NCBI RefSeq assembly: GCF_018320785.1
Contig: NC_054885.1
Location: forward strand, 8,816,921 to 8,880,920
Length of the DNA stretch: 64,000 nt
Source of the DNA: Cheilinus undulatus
Taxonomy: Eukaryota > Chordata > Actinopteri > Labriformes > Labridae
Direction of reading: 5' to 3'
Shown here in pieces: positions 1-12,150 of this stretch; position 1 is the stretch's first letter, and every line of letters begins with the position of its first letter. The notes under the pieces were generated by a model. The model was not told where the DNA came from. It saw only the letters and a program-made list of their open reading frames with translations, and searched no databases. The position numbers and the translations under genes are program-made.

Positions 1-2422
1 AGAGTGAGATCGGAGAGATCAAACGGACGGTCCAGACTCTGGAGATCAAACTGCAGGCCCAGATCAGCAAGGTACCCAACACTGGATATGTACTCATACA
101 GTACACACAGACACACATACATAAAGAATAAACAAATACAACACTCCTCTCTGACAGAAAAGAGCTCTGGAGATGACACTGGAAGAAACCAGGAGCCGCT
201 ACGCTAACATGCTAGCAGGCTACCAGAAGCAGGTGATTTCCCTGGAGGAGCAGCTGACCCAGCTGAGGGCCGACCTGGAGAACCAGAGGGTCCTGTTTGT
301 CGAACTGCTGGACATCAAGACTAGACTGGAGATGGAGATTGCAGAGTACAGGAGGCTGCTGGAGGGGGAGACTGAGACGTGAGTACAAGCCTAATTCTGC
401 TATATATTTTTTTTAGCTCAGGTGGTGCAAAAACAACAGAATAATGAAACACCTAATTTTACTTTAGTACGACTGACCCGTTTCAAATCTGACCAGAGGA
501 CCAGGATGAAAGCAAATCTGGCTCAGCCAAATTGAAATATTACAATTAAACCAATAAACTAGCAGGCTAAGCTCATTTAAATATGCATTTTTTAGCACTT
601 TTACTCAATGAACTGAGCTAATGTGTGCAGCTAAGGCTGAACTGACACTAGAGGACTTTGCTGAAACACATCTAAAGACAATTTGTCCGCAAGTCGCTGA
701 ATTTTTAGTCCAAGACTAAGATTTTTCAAAACAGTATGAAAACGTGGGTTGTCTCACCACAGAAACAATCTGACGGGGCTTTTACTTTGAAAGTCCCGGT
801 GATGGTTTACCGTGTCTGTCATGACAGCCTGGAACAAATGAACAGACATGATACAAACACACAGGTGCAGCGAGATCTGACTGCAGCTCAGAGCAGAAAA
901 TGTTTCCATTTCTAGAGTAATGAGTGGACATTCAGTGATTTCAGAATGAACTACGCTCATGTTCTAATTTGAAAAGTTAACCTACAACACTGGCTCCAAT
1001 TGGTTGAGGTTGACAGTTGCCCCATTGAAAACACAATTTGCATAAGACCAGACTTCCAAAACTGCAGAAAGACTGCCTCAAAACTGTCTGGATCAAGTCT
1101 TACTGAGCTGAAACTTAAGCAAGACCCATGATTTTAACCGGACTTTGGAATTTTGTCTGCGACTTTGAAATCGCACGAAAGTCTTTTAGTGTACAGCTGC
1201 TTTAAGGCAATTAAGCTAACTCAGATTTTAAGATAATATCGATTGACTAAAAAATCCTGATAAAGAAAGCCACCATTGCAGACAACCCATTAAATCTCAG
1301 CTAGAATTCACATAAAGGCATGTGGGAGACTCCATGGTCAAGTAGAAGAAAGTTCTTAGGTCTGATGAGACAAAAATGGTGTTTTTTGGTCACCACACAA
1401 GACACCAAACAGTTACCAAACACTGCACATCACCACAAACACACCATCCCAACTGTGAAGCATGGTGGTGGCAGCATCATACTGTGGGGATGCTTCTTGG
1501 CAGCCGGCACTGGAAGGCTTGTACAGATAGTGGGCGTTTGAATGCAGAAAAATAAAGGAAAATCCTGGAGGACAACCTTACTCAGTCTGAAAGAGAACAA
1601 CAGCTTCGGAGAAGATTTATTTTCCAGAAAGAAAATGAGTTTTTTTTTTTTTTTTGGTCAAAAAGCCAAATTATATTGACCATGATTGTTTTATAAAATC
1701 AATCACAAAGGTAAAACATCCTGGAACATAATTACTTTTTGTAGGCACTGCATTATAAATGAAATATAAATGACTTTCCTGGTAAAAAGTTACAAAATCA
1801 AATGTCAAAAGCTAACTCAAATAAGCATCTAAGTTATTTTAACGCAGCCAAGCTAATATTATGAGATAAGTGAATCTGTTTATTAATATACCAAATGTTA
1901 GCACCAGCCGTGGAAATAATATAATCTTTTAATTTTAATGTTCCTTATATAAAAGTAGTTTTCACAAGAAAGTTGTTTTTTCACTTTGATTTTTCTTTTT
2001 TTCTCTGTTTTTATTTGTTTTTGCTATTTATTTATTTTTTTTAACTGAAGCATATTGCCTCTATAAATAACAAATTAATTGTTTTATATTGAGTTTAAAA
2101 TGAATTGTTTTTGATCATTTCTTTTAAAGGCAAACCCACTGATCGTATATTAATATATGTATTAAAAATGCATGTATATTTTTAAAAATCAATCGAGTTT
2201 TAAATTTGACCGGTAGTCTTCAATACAAACATCTTTTATAAATACAAAAGGCAAACTAAGCTTATTTATTTCCCTGTCCCTTTTTTTTGCAGCAGCACCA
2301 CCACAAAGACCACCCGAGTCGTGACCATCGTGCAGGAAGTGGATTCCTCTGGAAACATTGTGAGCTCCAACACCAGCATGGACCAGAAAACCACAACAAC
2401 CACAGAAACAACTGAGAAGTAA
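1..2422 (+). CDS. Type I keratin, 3' part only (gene 1)
   Basis: This is the C-terminal part of an acidic type I keratin, a subunit of epithelial intermediate filaments that pairs with type II keratins. Three coding exons are visible: 3-71 (continuing left of the window), 158-378 (exactly 221 bp, the usual sixth coding exon of type I keratins) and 2293-2422. Introns are GT-AG. The second exon encodes the end of coil 2 with the helix-termination signature [20 protein letters not shown]. The last exon encodes a short Ser/Thr-rich tail, about 43 residues, with no glycine repeats, ending TTTTETTEK and a TAA stop. The final acceptor reads CAGCAG, so two acceptors three bases apart are possible. 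The 1.9-kb last intron carries a Tc1 fragment. The family is certain; the exact paralog is unknown because the head and most of the rod lie outside the window. The gene converges on the next keratin gene. Confidence 0.93.
1306..1760 (+). mobile_element. Tc1/mariner-type transposon fragment in gene 1 intron
   Basis: Reading frame at 1320-1541 resembles the central part of fish Tc1-like transposases, with the motif [17 protein letters not shown]. The fragment is truncated, with no complete catalytic triad. Its right end (about 1655-1755) matches the right end of the element at 17.4-19.6 kb, as expected for terminal inverted repeats of one family. It is an inactive relic inside the last intron of gene 1. 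Confidence 0.8.
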
Positions 2423-2516
2423 AAATATTCCAAAGCCATGTGTAACTTTACCACACCAGCTCTGATGACAAGAGTCCAGGATGGTTGGATATTGTGTATC
2501 CCTTCAGTAACAACAG

Positions 2517-2618
2517 AATAAAAAAAAGAAAAGAAAACTTGCTGACCAGCATTCTTGAAAATGTCGAGGCTGTAACAAGAACAATTTGAATGTGAAATTT
2601 CTGAGAGTCTTCAATAAA
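2517..2618 (+). terminator. Poly(A) signals of gene 1
   Basis: Two AATAAA hexamers, at 2517-2522 and 2613-2618, lie 95 and 191 bases after the stop codon. The second is followed by a GT/T-rich stretch (2638-2665), as expected of a cleavage site, so I favour the distal one. Alternative use of both is possible. Confidence 0.75.
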
Positions 2619-2728
2619 TCAGAGGTTTGGAATCATTGCTGTGGCTTGCTTGTTCTTATTTCAGCCTTGTAGACTGGTAGTTAGTCTGAAAGTGTGTAAA
2701 TCACCTCACGATTTTATAACTGCAACAT

Positions 2729-3350
2729 GTTCCAAAAAAGTTGGGACAGGAGCATGTTTACCCCTGTGTTTCACCACTTCTAACAATACTCTGTAAAGCA
2801 TCAGTGGACTGAAGATACTGACTGTTAGGGTATTGAAAGTGTGTTGCTGGTGTTTCTCTTAAACCTGTGTATCTCTCAGGGTTAATGGTGCCTTCCCAGA
2901 AGTGCAAGTAACCCATGTCATGGCCACGCATACTCCATCACAGATGCTGTATTCTGAACTTTGCATCCACAACAGTCTGGATGATCTTTTTTCCCCTGTA
3001 GCTCAGAGGACTTGACGCTTGAGGCAAAGAGTGATGGCAGTCTTCAATGCAGCTCTTATATGCAGCTCTTATAACCAATCACGGTACTATCACCTGTTTC
3101 CAGTCAACCCACTTACCTGTGGAATGTTCCAGTATTTCTCTACTTTTTTTGTTTGGCCATGTCCCAGCTTTTCTGAAACATGATCTAGGCAGCAAACTCA
3201 TAACAGGCAAATAAAAAAAAACTGAAAAAGTTCAACAGTTTAGATATTAGATATCTTGTCTGTGTGCTGTCTAACTGAATATATGTTGAACAGATTTGCA
3301 AATCACTGAATTTGTTTTCACATTTTACACATGTCCCATCTTTTTTGAAC
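2729..3350 (-). mobile_element. Internally deleted Tc1-like element with inverted ends
   Basis: The left end begins GTTCCAAAAAAGTTGGGACA, and the right end read on the other strand begins GTTCAAAAAAGATGGGACAT, giving terminal inverted repeats of about 20 bp. The interior has short stretches similar to an antisense transposase gene also seen at 14.8, 23.1 and 24.1 kb, but most of the gene is missing. It is a dead, internally deleted copy. Confidence 0.7.
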
Positions 3351-4154
3351 TAGCTTTTTTTACTCAAGTGTAAGTTCAGATTGAGTAATGATTTAAGGCA
3401 GGGTTTTTCACAGACTTATATGGAGTAGTTTCTTTAAAAGTACTCCCCTAGGGAGGTCTGGAACCTTGCCCCACCCTGGTTCACTGAAAAAAGTGAGGCA
3501 AGAGCAGGAAATGGGTTATGGGGGTCCTCCAACAGGAGAATTTTAGCATATTGCACTTAAATGCAATGCAATCTGGTGAATATTTAGGTGACAATTTGTT
3601 GCAGAAATTTAACGATGTAAAAGGGAAAATACAGTTCTCAACTAAAAATGGCTTCTTCACTCAGGATTGGCCACAGAATTGGCAAATTCAGAGAACAGGC
3701 CCTAACCAGTTGTGACTCTCTGATATTACCGACCTATGTTGGATCAGTCACATTAGCACTAGCATTCTTGCTAGTTACTTCATTAAGTAACAGTTACTTC
3801 ATTTTGGAGCTTTTATCTCATTTAGCCTCTTTCAGCCCATTTTACCAGTTTTTTAAATTGTACCACTCTTTAACAACTTTTCACCACTTTTGTCTGCCCA
3901 TTTATTCCACCCCCTTCTAACAGGTTTTCTCTATTTCCTGCCTTTCTTAACTAATTTTTGGCACTTTTATCCCTTTCACTATTTTCCCATTTCACCTCCT
4001 TTAAAAACCCTGTAAAGTGAAATCCAAAGTTTTTGTCTTAACACTCTAGAAATGTTGGAATATGGTTGCTGTAAACATGTGAAAACTCTGAGATCTACAT
4101 GAGACTGAATTCTGGATTTAGGCCATTTCATGTCTTTCCTGGCTTGGTTTCATG
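3351..4154. other. Intergenic spacer between convergent keratins
   Basis: AT-rich DNA between the 3' ends of genes 1 and 2. Open frames here (for example 3518-3715 and 3648-3920) show no recognisable domain or codon pattern. I see no gene and no clear repeat apart from the palindrome that follows. Confidence 0.5.
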
Positions 4155-4217
4155 TGGGCGGGGCCAATATGTGGGCTCATGATGTCATGAGCCCACAGTA
4201 GGGAATGACCCCGCCCC
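4155..4217. repeat. Palindrome flanked by inverted GC boxes
   Basis: A perfect 13-bp inverted repeat with a 2-base spacer (4170-4197, arm TGTGGGCTCATGA) is bracketed by GGGCGGGGCC on the left and CCCCGCCC on the right, giving a longer imperfect palindrome. It could be the core of a miniature transposon or a regulatory site; the sequence alone does not decide. Confidence 0.6.
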
Positions 4218-4681
4218 TCTAATAATATTGTGGAAGGAAGCAGTCTCCTTGAGCAGGGACTTCTGGTTCATTTTGTGCAACAGAATTCAGTCTTGTACTA
4301 TTGTACCGTTCTATAATGTTCATGTTTCATTGCAAAGTTATAGTTATGCATGTTTTGTTTATTGGTTCATGTTTTTAGGGGAAAATATTAAGTATGACAC
4401 CATGAGTGAGGGGGTTAATGCTGCAGACTACCCGTGTCCTGAGTGGGCATGGTTTCTGACCCCAATTATTAATAAATTGTTAGAATGAATTTTAAATCTA
4501 TCAAGTCAAGAAAATGAAGAAGTAGCTGGATGTAGTTAAGTGACCAGTCTACTGTTTGGCTGACAGCAGAGGCAGAAACCTTGATGAGAAGTTCTGTTTT
4601 ATTTAAAGGTTGAAAATGTCTACTGGAATAATAATTCACAAATAGAGAACAAACACAAATGTTTCTGTTCATCAGAATTAT

Positions 4682-4687
4682 TTTATT
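4682..4687 (-). terminator. Poly(A) signal of gene 2
   Basis: AATAAA on the minus strand, about 50 bases after the TAA stop at 4736-4738. A second hexamer lies at 4598-4603 and could serve a longer 3' UTR. Confidence 0.75.
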
Positions 4688-4735
4688 TTCTTGTTTCTGA
4701 GAACGGCTGGCAGCTTTTGGCGGATGATCAGTGTT

Positions 4736-7700
4736 TTACTCGGTCAGAGTGTCAGATGTAGAGCTGACCTCCACGCCATCGACGGTCTCTTTGGTGACGA
4801 TCACAACTTTGCGTGTTACGGTTTTGGTGGATTGCGATGAACTGTTGGGAGAAAGAGAAACAAGAGCCAGTTATTATTTATACTCTTTATAATGAACTTT
4901 CTCCATCTCATTCAATCGTTCTTTCTTTCTTTCTTGAGAAATAAAACTGGGTAATTCTGTAAAGAATAAATGTAGAAAATGATTGAAATATTTATGGTTA
5001 GTCAAAATAAGGAAATACACAGAAATGTATTTTAACAGCTCAACTAAAAATGGTTAGTAGCCTATAGCTTTCACATTTGAAAACCGAACAGTTAGAATAT
5101 CAAAACTGCAGATCTCAGACGTCCACTTTTGCTGACCACTACTGTGAGCTTCCGCTTCTGTTGCAACGAAGGGTAGGAAATTTTCCAGTAGGACATATTT
5201 CCAGTTTTTCACTTTTTCTTTATTCAACTCTATTCATGAACAAAGTCTGGTAGTTACATTTATGATAGTACTACATGGCAAACATTACTGATTTAACAAT
5301 GATTTACAAATAAAAAACAAAGCAAAAGGTCAGGGTAAATTATGTATAGACCCATTTTAGAAGTAGTTACGCAACTGGCAGCTTACTAAAGCTAACAAAG
5401 CTATGTTGGCTATGTAGTTCTTACTATGTAAATCAATGTAGCCAGCTTTAGCTTAAGCTTTAGCAATATAAGCTTTAACAACATGAACTTTAGCACATAT
5501 TGCTAAAGCTAATGTAGCTATGTAAGTTATGTAGCTATTTAGTTAAAATAGTTAGGGCTAAGGTAAATGTAGCATAAGCTAATGTAACTTTATCAACTTT
5601 AGATTTAGCTATGTTAGCTACAAAGATACACTACTCAGTTTACATAGCTAATGTAGCTTCATTAGCTTTAGATTTAGCTACATTAGCCATAGAGCTATCA
5701 TATCTATGTATTAAATGTAGTTTTGTTAGCATAGCTATGCTATCTTACCACATTAGCCAATGGAGCTAGCTTTAGCTTAAGCTTTTGCATCGTGAGCTTT
5801 AGCTACATGAATTTTAACAAACATAGCTAAAGCTGATATAACTATGTAAGTTGCGCAGCTCAGTAGTTAATGTAGCTAATACTAAAGCTAGTGTTGCTTT
5901 ATAAGCTATAAATTTATATATGTTGCCTACAAAGCTACATTACCTGCATAGCTGAAGTAACTAATATAGCTTAATTACCTTTAAAATTAGCTACAATAGC
6001 AATGGACCTTTTTCATCTATGTAGCTAATGTAGCTAACTTGGCTTTGTTGGCTTGAGCCTTAGCTACATTAGCTGAATTAGAGGGTTTTCATGGGGGATG
6101 TTTTATAATCAGGTTTTACAGGCCAAGTTTTTGGCTTTTGGCCGTAACTGAAAGTTTAATCCAATTATTTTTTTTATTTTTATGTTTTTCATTTTTCCAC
6201 CCTGACAGATTTGGTGTCTTACAGAAGTGGTTTGCAAGTGAGGGGTACCTGAAATCTGTCTTGATAATTTTACTTGTGTGGCAAGCTCAATCAACCCAAA
6301 TGTTTGAGGAAAAAATTACAAAGATCTGCTAACACTGGACTGGCGACACTGGACTCTACAACTCTGATCAAATTTAAGTAATGCAATCATTTCATTTTCA
6401 CTCAAGGAATCATGGAGTCATTCTGTGTTCAAATGAGGATTTTTCAAACTGGTATATGATGATAAACACTTGTAGGAATGACGACTGGTCGCTTTAATGT
6501 TGAAGAGGTGTTTTTGAACATTCATACATCATAATTTATACATCAGCATAGAAGTGTAAACTCACGAGTCCAACTCTCCGTCCAGCAGCCTCCTGTACTC
6601 AGCGATCTCCATCTCCAGTCTGGTCTTCATGTCTAGAAGCATCTGATACTCCTGTCCTTGGCGTTCCAGGTCTGCTCTCAGCTGGGCGAGCTGCTCCTCA
6701 AGAGCCACTACCTGCCTCTGGTACCCTGCTAACATGCTGCCATAACGGTTATTGGTGTCTGCAAGGGTTGCTTCCAGAGACGCTTTCTAAAGAGGAGAAA
6801 GGAGATTTTCAGACACAGTGTTGCTGTTTACTTTAAAGGAAAAGAGACTGAGAAATAGCAGAAACCCACCATGCTGAGCTGAGCTTGGAGTTCGATTTCC
6901 AGACCCTGTAGCGTGCGTTTGACCTCTGTGACTTCAGAGCGTGATGACTGAAGAGTCTCTGTGCTTACAGCAACCTCCTTGTTGAGCTCGTCAGACTGCA
7001 AAAGCATCAAAAATTAAATATATGGCATGTTGTTTACTTTGTGCGTGTTTGAAAACTGCTTTTTAGTCAACCTGTATGCAGATGACACTCTGTTGTTTTT
7101 ATCATGTTTAGAAGGTGACAGTGACTACAAGTAACCCCTAATAAATGAAATATCTTAACGCTAAAAATAGGTTACATTTAGAGGCTTATGCCATCAAAAA
7201 GTTATGTTTTTAGCCTACCTTGGCGGTAAACCAGGCCTCGAGGTCTTTGCGGCTCTTGTTGGCGACAGTCTCGTAATGTTCTCTGATTTCAGCCATGACA
7301 CGACTCAGATCCTCCTGAGGAGCAGCATCCACCTCCACGTTCACTTGACCACCAACTGTGGCCCTCATACTTAGCAAGTCCTACAGAAGACATGTCAACA
7401 GCAAAAAAAAAAAAAAAAAGAAAAAAAAAAGGAGTGAGGAAAGAGAAATTATTTTTTAGGGTAGTAAAAAAGACACAGCAAAAAGCTCTGAGATTTTTAC
7501 TTGAATTGGCAATTTTGTTTTGTATTTTTGTATACTGTTACCTAAATGATTGATAAAATGTACAAAAAAATAGATTTAATGTATAAAACCGAACAGACCC
7601 TTTTCTCTCTCTTACATTTACTGGTCTAAGTACGTCCAACTTTACTCCACTGGCTGCAAATATGCCCTGCTAAATACAAGACCTTCCCTGGGTTAACCTA

Positions 7701-9986
7701 TCAAATCATAAATCAGCATCCCACAAAAAACTATGGATGTTTACTTTTTCATGAAAAAAACTAGTACTGAAGAAAGTCTAATATCCCTTAGTTTTGTCCC
7801 CCAAAAAAGAAAATCTATTGAGCTTCTGCCCTGTTTCTGTTTCTCTCCTGCCTGTTAGCACATTAGCATGCAGCTTCAAACACCAGAAAGTAAATATAGC
7901 TGTGCTAGTGCATGAGCTGATTATGGTTGGGCAATCATTGAAATTTGGATTAAATCGCAATGTGGCCTGCTGCAATTTTCAAATAGCAGAAGGTGCAATA
8001 TTTTTTTGGCCTGACATTGGTGTCAAAATAGCAGTTTAATAATATGAATTTAATTATAATAATATAACCACATTTAACATTTAACAAACTGTTTGCGGTT
8101 TTGATCTCACCTCCTCGTGGTTCTTTTTGAGCTGGATGAGTTCCTCCTTCAGAGATTCGATCTGCATCTCCAGGTCTGATCTGCCCAGAGTCAGATCATC
8201 CAGGACCCTCCTCAGCCCAGCGATGTCGGCCTCCACAGACTGACGCATGGCTAGCTCGTTCTCATATCTGCATGTGCACATGGAAAGAGAAGCAACAAGG
8301 CGGGGCATTAAAAGTAAAGCTACAGGTGGATTTGTGACTAAAATAATGCTTCTCTCGCTCTGACACAGAGCAGACAGCCACACTGAGACTACAGTACATT
8401 GCACAGGGGCAGACTATATCCTGGAATGGTTGTCTTAGTATCACTTGAACCCAGTACAGCAGGAACTAAAATCTTTACCTGCTTAAAAAGTTTTTTTTGT
8501 CTGTTTTTTTAAAAGTATGTAGTATACATAGTATATATGATTAAAAGAGTGTGCTTTTCATCCCTCTACTCCAGTAGCATTGAGATTAGTAGTACAGTGT
8601 CCAAGTATAGACACATTCTATTCACACCTATTCATTTAAGCTGAGAAATGTTTTTCTATCGCTGATAATTGGCCTGTTGGTTAATAACACGTGACTCTGT
8701 CTAATGTGTTTGTTGGTTTGCAACTCCTTGTCTGTTCTTTAAAGAGGTGTTATAATCCGGCCCGCCCACAGAATTGCCCTGAAAACCCCTGAGTGAATGG
8801 CCCTCCCGAGTTCTAATATGTGTGTAGGATCAGTAGCATTGTTGCTAGCATTCTGGCTAATAATTACTTTCACTAAATGGTTTAGTTTAATTTGCCCATC
8901 CACATATGAACATTACATTGATAGAGTTTTCTGAAGGGTTTGAGACTGATACTCACTTAACCTTGAAGTCATCAGCAGCGAGCTTGGCGTTATCGATGGC
9001 CAGGTAGAGAGAGCCGTTGTCACATGTGGCTCTGGCGATCTGAAACACAAAAGAAGAGTTTCATTAAAACCTCAGGTGTTTTTTATTGGAACTTATACAG
9101 ACACTTTGAGACTTGGAAGCAGCAGACCTCAGTGTGCAGATTTATCTTATTTCACAATGAAATCAAAGGCAAACTTGTGCTATCTACCAGCACATCAAGT
9201 TTCATGAGTAATCGTCACAACGGATGTTTTCATGATAAGATATGCAAACATGAGTCAAGTTTCCCATCATTGCTTTACTGGTTTTTCTCTTCCTGTACCC
9301 TCACTATGCAAACTTAGAGCTGGAGTTTGCATGTCTGAGCTGCCGTTGATGTTCAGGGTGTGGCTGCACCTGTGCACATCCTGTAGAAAACGGCTTGACA
9401 GCTGAAAACCTGATTGTACTCTAGAAGATTTATCATGAACCTGACAGCTCTGTGCATCTTTAGTCACAGGATTCTTCTCCTGATGCTTGAAAATGATCTC
9501 AGTCTTATCTACAGACTAAATTGGACTTGTTTTAAGTCAGAATGTAGATGATCTGTGTTTAGAATCAGAACTTGGGCTTACCTTATCCTGCAGGTCACAG
9601 ATGGTGGCCTTGAATCCGCTGAAGTCACGGCCCTCAGGTTTGGTTTTGTTCTCCAGGTACTGCCTGATCTTCAGCTCCAGGTCGGCGTTGGCAGCCTCCA
9701 GCGAGCGCACCTTCTCCAGGTAGGCAGCCAGACGGTCGTTCAGGTTCTGCATGGTGGCCTTCTTGTTGACGGAGATGTCATTGTCAACGGCATCAGCCAG
9801 GTTGAACGCAGCACCAAAACCTGCGCCGGCACCAGCACCAGCCCTGGATGCAGAAAACCCAGAACCAACAGCAGAGAAGTTTCTTGGAGCGCTCACAGAC
9901 GAGATGCGGACCCCTGAGTTTACAGCACCACCGTAAACGGTGGGGGCCCTCTGGGTTGTGCGACGACTTATGCTGGTAAAAGACAT
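4736..9986 (-). CDS. Type I keratin, complete (gene 2)
   Basis: Complete acidic keratin of 419 aa. Coding exons in transcript order: 9986-9582, 9039-8957, 8267-8111, 7380-7219, 6995-6870, 6786-6566, 4841-4736. Their sizes of 405, 83, 157, 162, 126, 221 and 106 bp reproduce the standard type I keratin exon pattern. All introns are GT-AG and the sum is in frame. Head: residues 1-78, Ser/Arg-rich then Ala/Gly-rich. The rod starts with the helix-initiation motif [19 protein letters not shown] at residue 79 and ends near 382 with [17 protein letters not shown]. The tail is short (about 37 residues), polar, ends SDTLTE and lacks glycine repeats. The start is chosen because a TATA-like box lies upstream and no in-frame Met precedes it. 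It should assemble with a type II keratin in epithelial cytoplasm. It is clearly a keratin; orthology to a named mammalian keratin is not claimed. Confidence 0.96.
5380..6085. repeat. AGCTA-word repeat tract in gene 2 last intron
   Basis: About 700 bp dominated by irregularly spaced words such as TAGCTA, GCTAATGTAGC and TTTAGC, with no fixed period. It resembles a decayed simple or satellite repeat. Related tracts occur at 12.7-14.0 kb and in intron 2 of the three tandem keratins. Confidence 0.7.
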
Positions 9987-10050
9987 GGTGGAGGTGTCTG
10001 CCTGCTCTGGATGGAGAGGAGAGAGTGAGGGTGAGGTCGGACTGAGCTCC

Positions 10051-10057
10051 TTTTATG
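10051..10057 (-). promoter_or_regulatory. TATA-like box of gene 2
   Basis: CATAAAA on the minus strand, 65 bases upstream of the ATG. A start site 25-30 bases downstream would leave a 5' UTR of about 40 bases, normal for a keratin gene. Inferred from position and sequence only. Confidence 0.6.
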
Positions 10058-10059
10058 CT

Positions 10060-12150
10060 TCCTGAAAGGGAGGGAGGGAGGGTCCGGCCCCTGCTGCACG
10101 CCTCAGGGTGAGACACTCGAGCGGGTCGAGCCACATTACAAACAGACAAATCACAGCAGGAATGTAAAGCATACGTGAGTTATACAACATCAACATCCAG
10201 GACCTCTGTTTGTTCTGCCCTCTAGGGACTCAATCATCCATTTGTTGAGCTGAATCTCCTCCTCTGTTACCTGATGAAATCCTTTCTTATCTAATCTGCT
10301 GCTGATTTGGGCCCATTTCAAATACCTGAAGACCCTCAACCCCCCTCTGTCTCCATCCACCTGGATTCCTCCCTGCATGTTCAGACTGGTCTGTTGTTTC
10401 TGAGCAGTTTGTGTGTAACTCTGGGCCTGTAGGTCTGCTCACACTCCCCTCTCTCCACATTTATTGTGAAGCCAAACAATGAAAACCTTTGTGGCAGTTC
10501 CTCATTCAGGCTCTGTTTGCTGTGACAAAACAGGGGCAGGAAGCACGCAGTCATACTGACTTCACAGACCTGGTGTACGGTGACAAAATATCAGCTTCAC
10601 CTGAATAAAGAGGAAGAAGAGACACAAACAGGAGTGTCCACATAAACCTTAACACACTTTTACTCATTAGTGACAGCAAACCATGTCATGCATTCTGCAA
10701 AACACTGGTTTAGATGTGAGGGAAAGAAGTGCAAAATCCAAGAGTATATTTAAACATGAAAGAGCGCATTACTCAATGTGATGTGTCAAGATATCAGTGG
10801 AGTTTATCTTTTAAGACAAAAGCCAAGTTTTGTGCTGCTCTGTTCATTCTTTCTGAGGTCTTTTTTCATGTTGAAACAGGAGAGGGGCTAACTGTTGACA
10901 CGAAGTATGTGGACTGCCCACATTGTTTGGTTTCTTTATGGGGAAGCATTCACTGGTGTGCAACCAAATGCATGCTGCAGCAGTGAAATTCAATGGAAAA
11001 AACCATCGTGACTGCAATAAAAGCAAGAGAATGTCAGCTGTTAAAAGGGTTAATTACCCGTTTTACATTTGGGCATGTAAGCATCATCTCCAGATAAGCC
11101 CTTATCCTGGTTTTAAGAAACTGAATTGTGCTGAGTGTGTAAGAACCTAGAGGCAACAGAGTCTTAACCCTTTGCTTCTATTTACCATCAAAATGGATCC
11201 GAGATAAAACAATCAAGCTGTGACTGAAGTCTTTATCATTTAGGAATTGCAGCCATTTCCAGAGTACCTCCATTATCAGGGGCTTACAAATATGTGGGCA
11301 ATCTCACATTTTTTTAAAGCTCAGGCTCTTAAAAGATCAACATTTTTAAATGCAATTAATCGCAGATTTTCAGTAGTTTATTGCGATAAAGCTCACTATT
11401 TTTTATTAAACTGTAAAGTTCCATTATTTTGCATTGGGACTGTTTTTGTCTGTTGACTTCCTGCTATTTTAATGGGTAGACTGAAGATTTTAACATGATT
11501 TTAAAGGGATATTTGTTTTTTTTTTAAGTTGGGTCATATGAGGTGCTTAGCTATAGCAGTGGCATTAGCCTCCAGTGATTTCTGTGAAAATTTCACTGGT
11601 GGTTATTATGAGCTCAGAGAGCGCAGAGTGGCTGTAGATAGGAACGTTTCAGCCGCGTTGTTTGAGTTTTACATAAAAATGGGCAAAGAAAATATGTTAG
11701 CTTGCCTGTACGCTGTGTCGAAAACGTACAACATACAGCGATTAATTTCTCCTAAAAACCCCTCTGTCCTCGCTTGGAAGAAAGTTCCGCCCTCCTCTCC
11801 TGATTCTCCTCTCAGCTCAGAAGAACCACATCCATTAAGCCACATCTATTTTGTGTTGGGGCGTGGTCAGGGGCGGAGCTCGTTCTGAGGGGAAACAGAG
11901 GGGTTTTAAGACATGCAAAAATACAATACTGGCGTATTAAAATTTTTCAGTTATTTAAATTAAATTTTGGGTGGAATTTTTTTATTGGAATGTTTAGGCT
12001 TTATCATAACATTTTACTCAAACATTTGTGGGGCATATTAAAAGAAATTTTGGGGTACTTTTCCAACAAATTCAGAGCTTAAAGTGGAAATTTTGTTGAT
12101 GTTTGGTCTTGACAAGTCCTCCAGATCAATCATCAAAATAACAACTAAGT
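10060..12150. other. Upstream spacer of gene 2, no gene seen
   Basis: About 2 kb upstream of gene 2. The first 100 bp are GC-rich (runs of GGGAGGGAGGG) and may be proximal promoter. The rest holds scattered open frames without recognisable domains, including one at 11529-11888 that looks like chance coding through a repeat-like GC-rich patch near 11.7-11.9 kb. I see no exon. Confidence 0.5.

Noticed and set aside
4228-4488. An 86-codon plus-strand frame next to the palindrome
   Set aside because: Not conserved-looking, no domain, directly overlaps the 3' flank of gene 2.
11529-11888. A 119-codon plus-strand frame in the spacer
   Set aside because: No recognisable domain, no splice partner, no promoter; it sits in a repeat-like patch.
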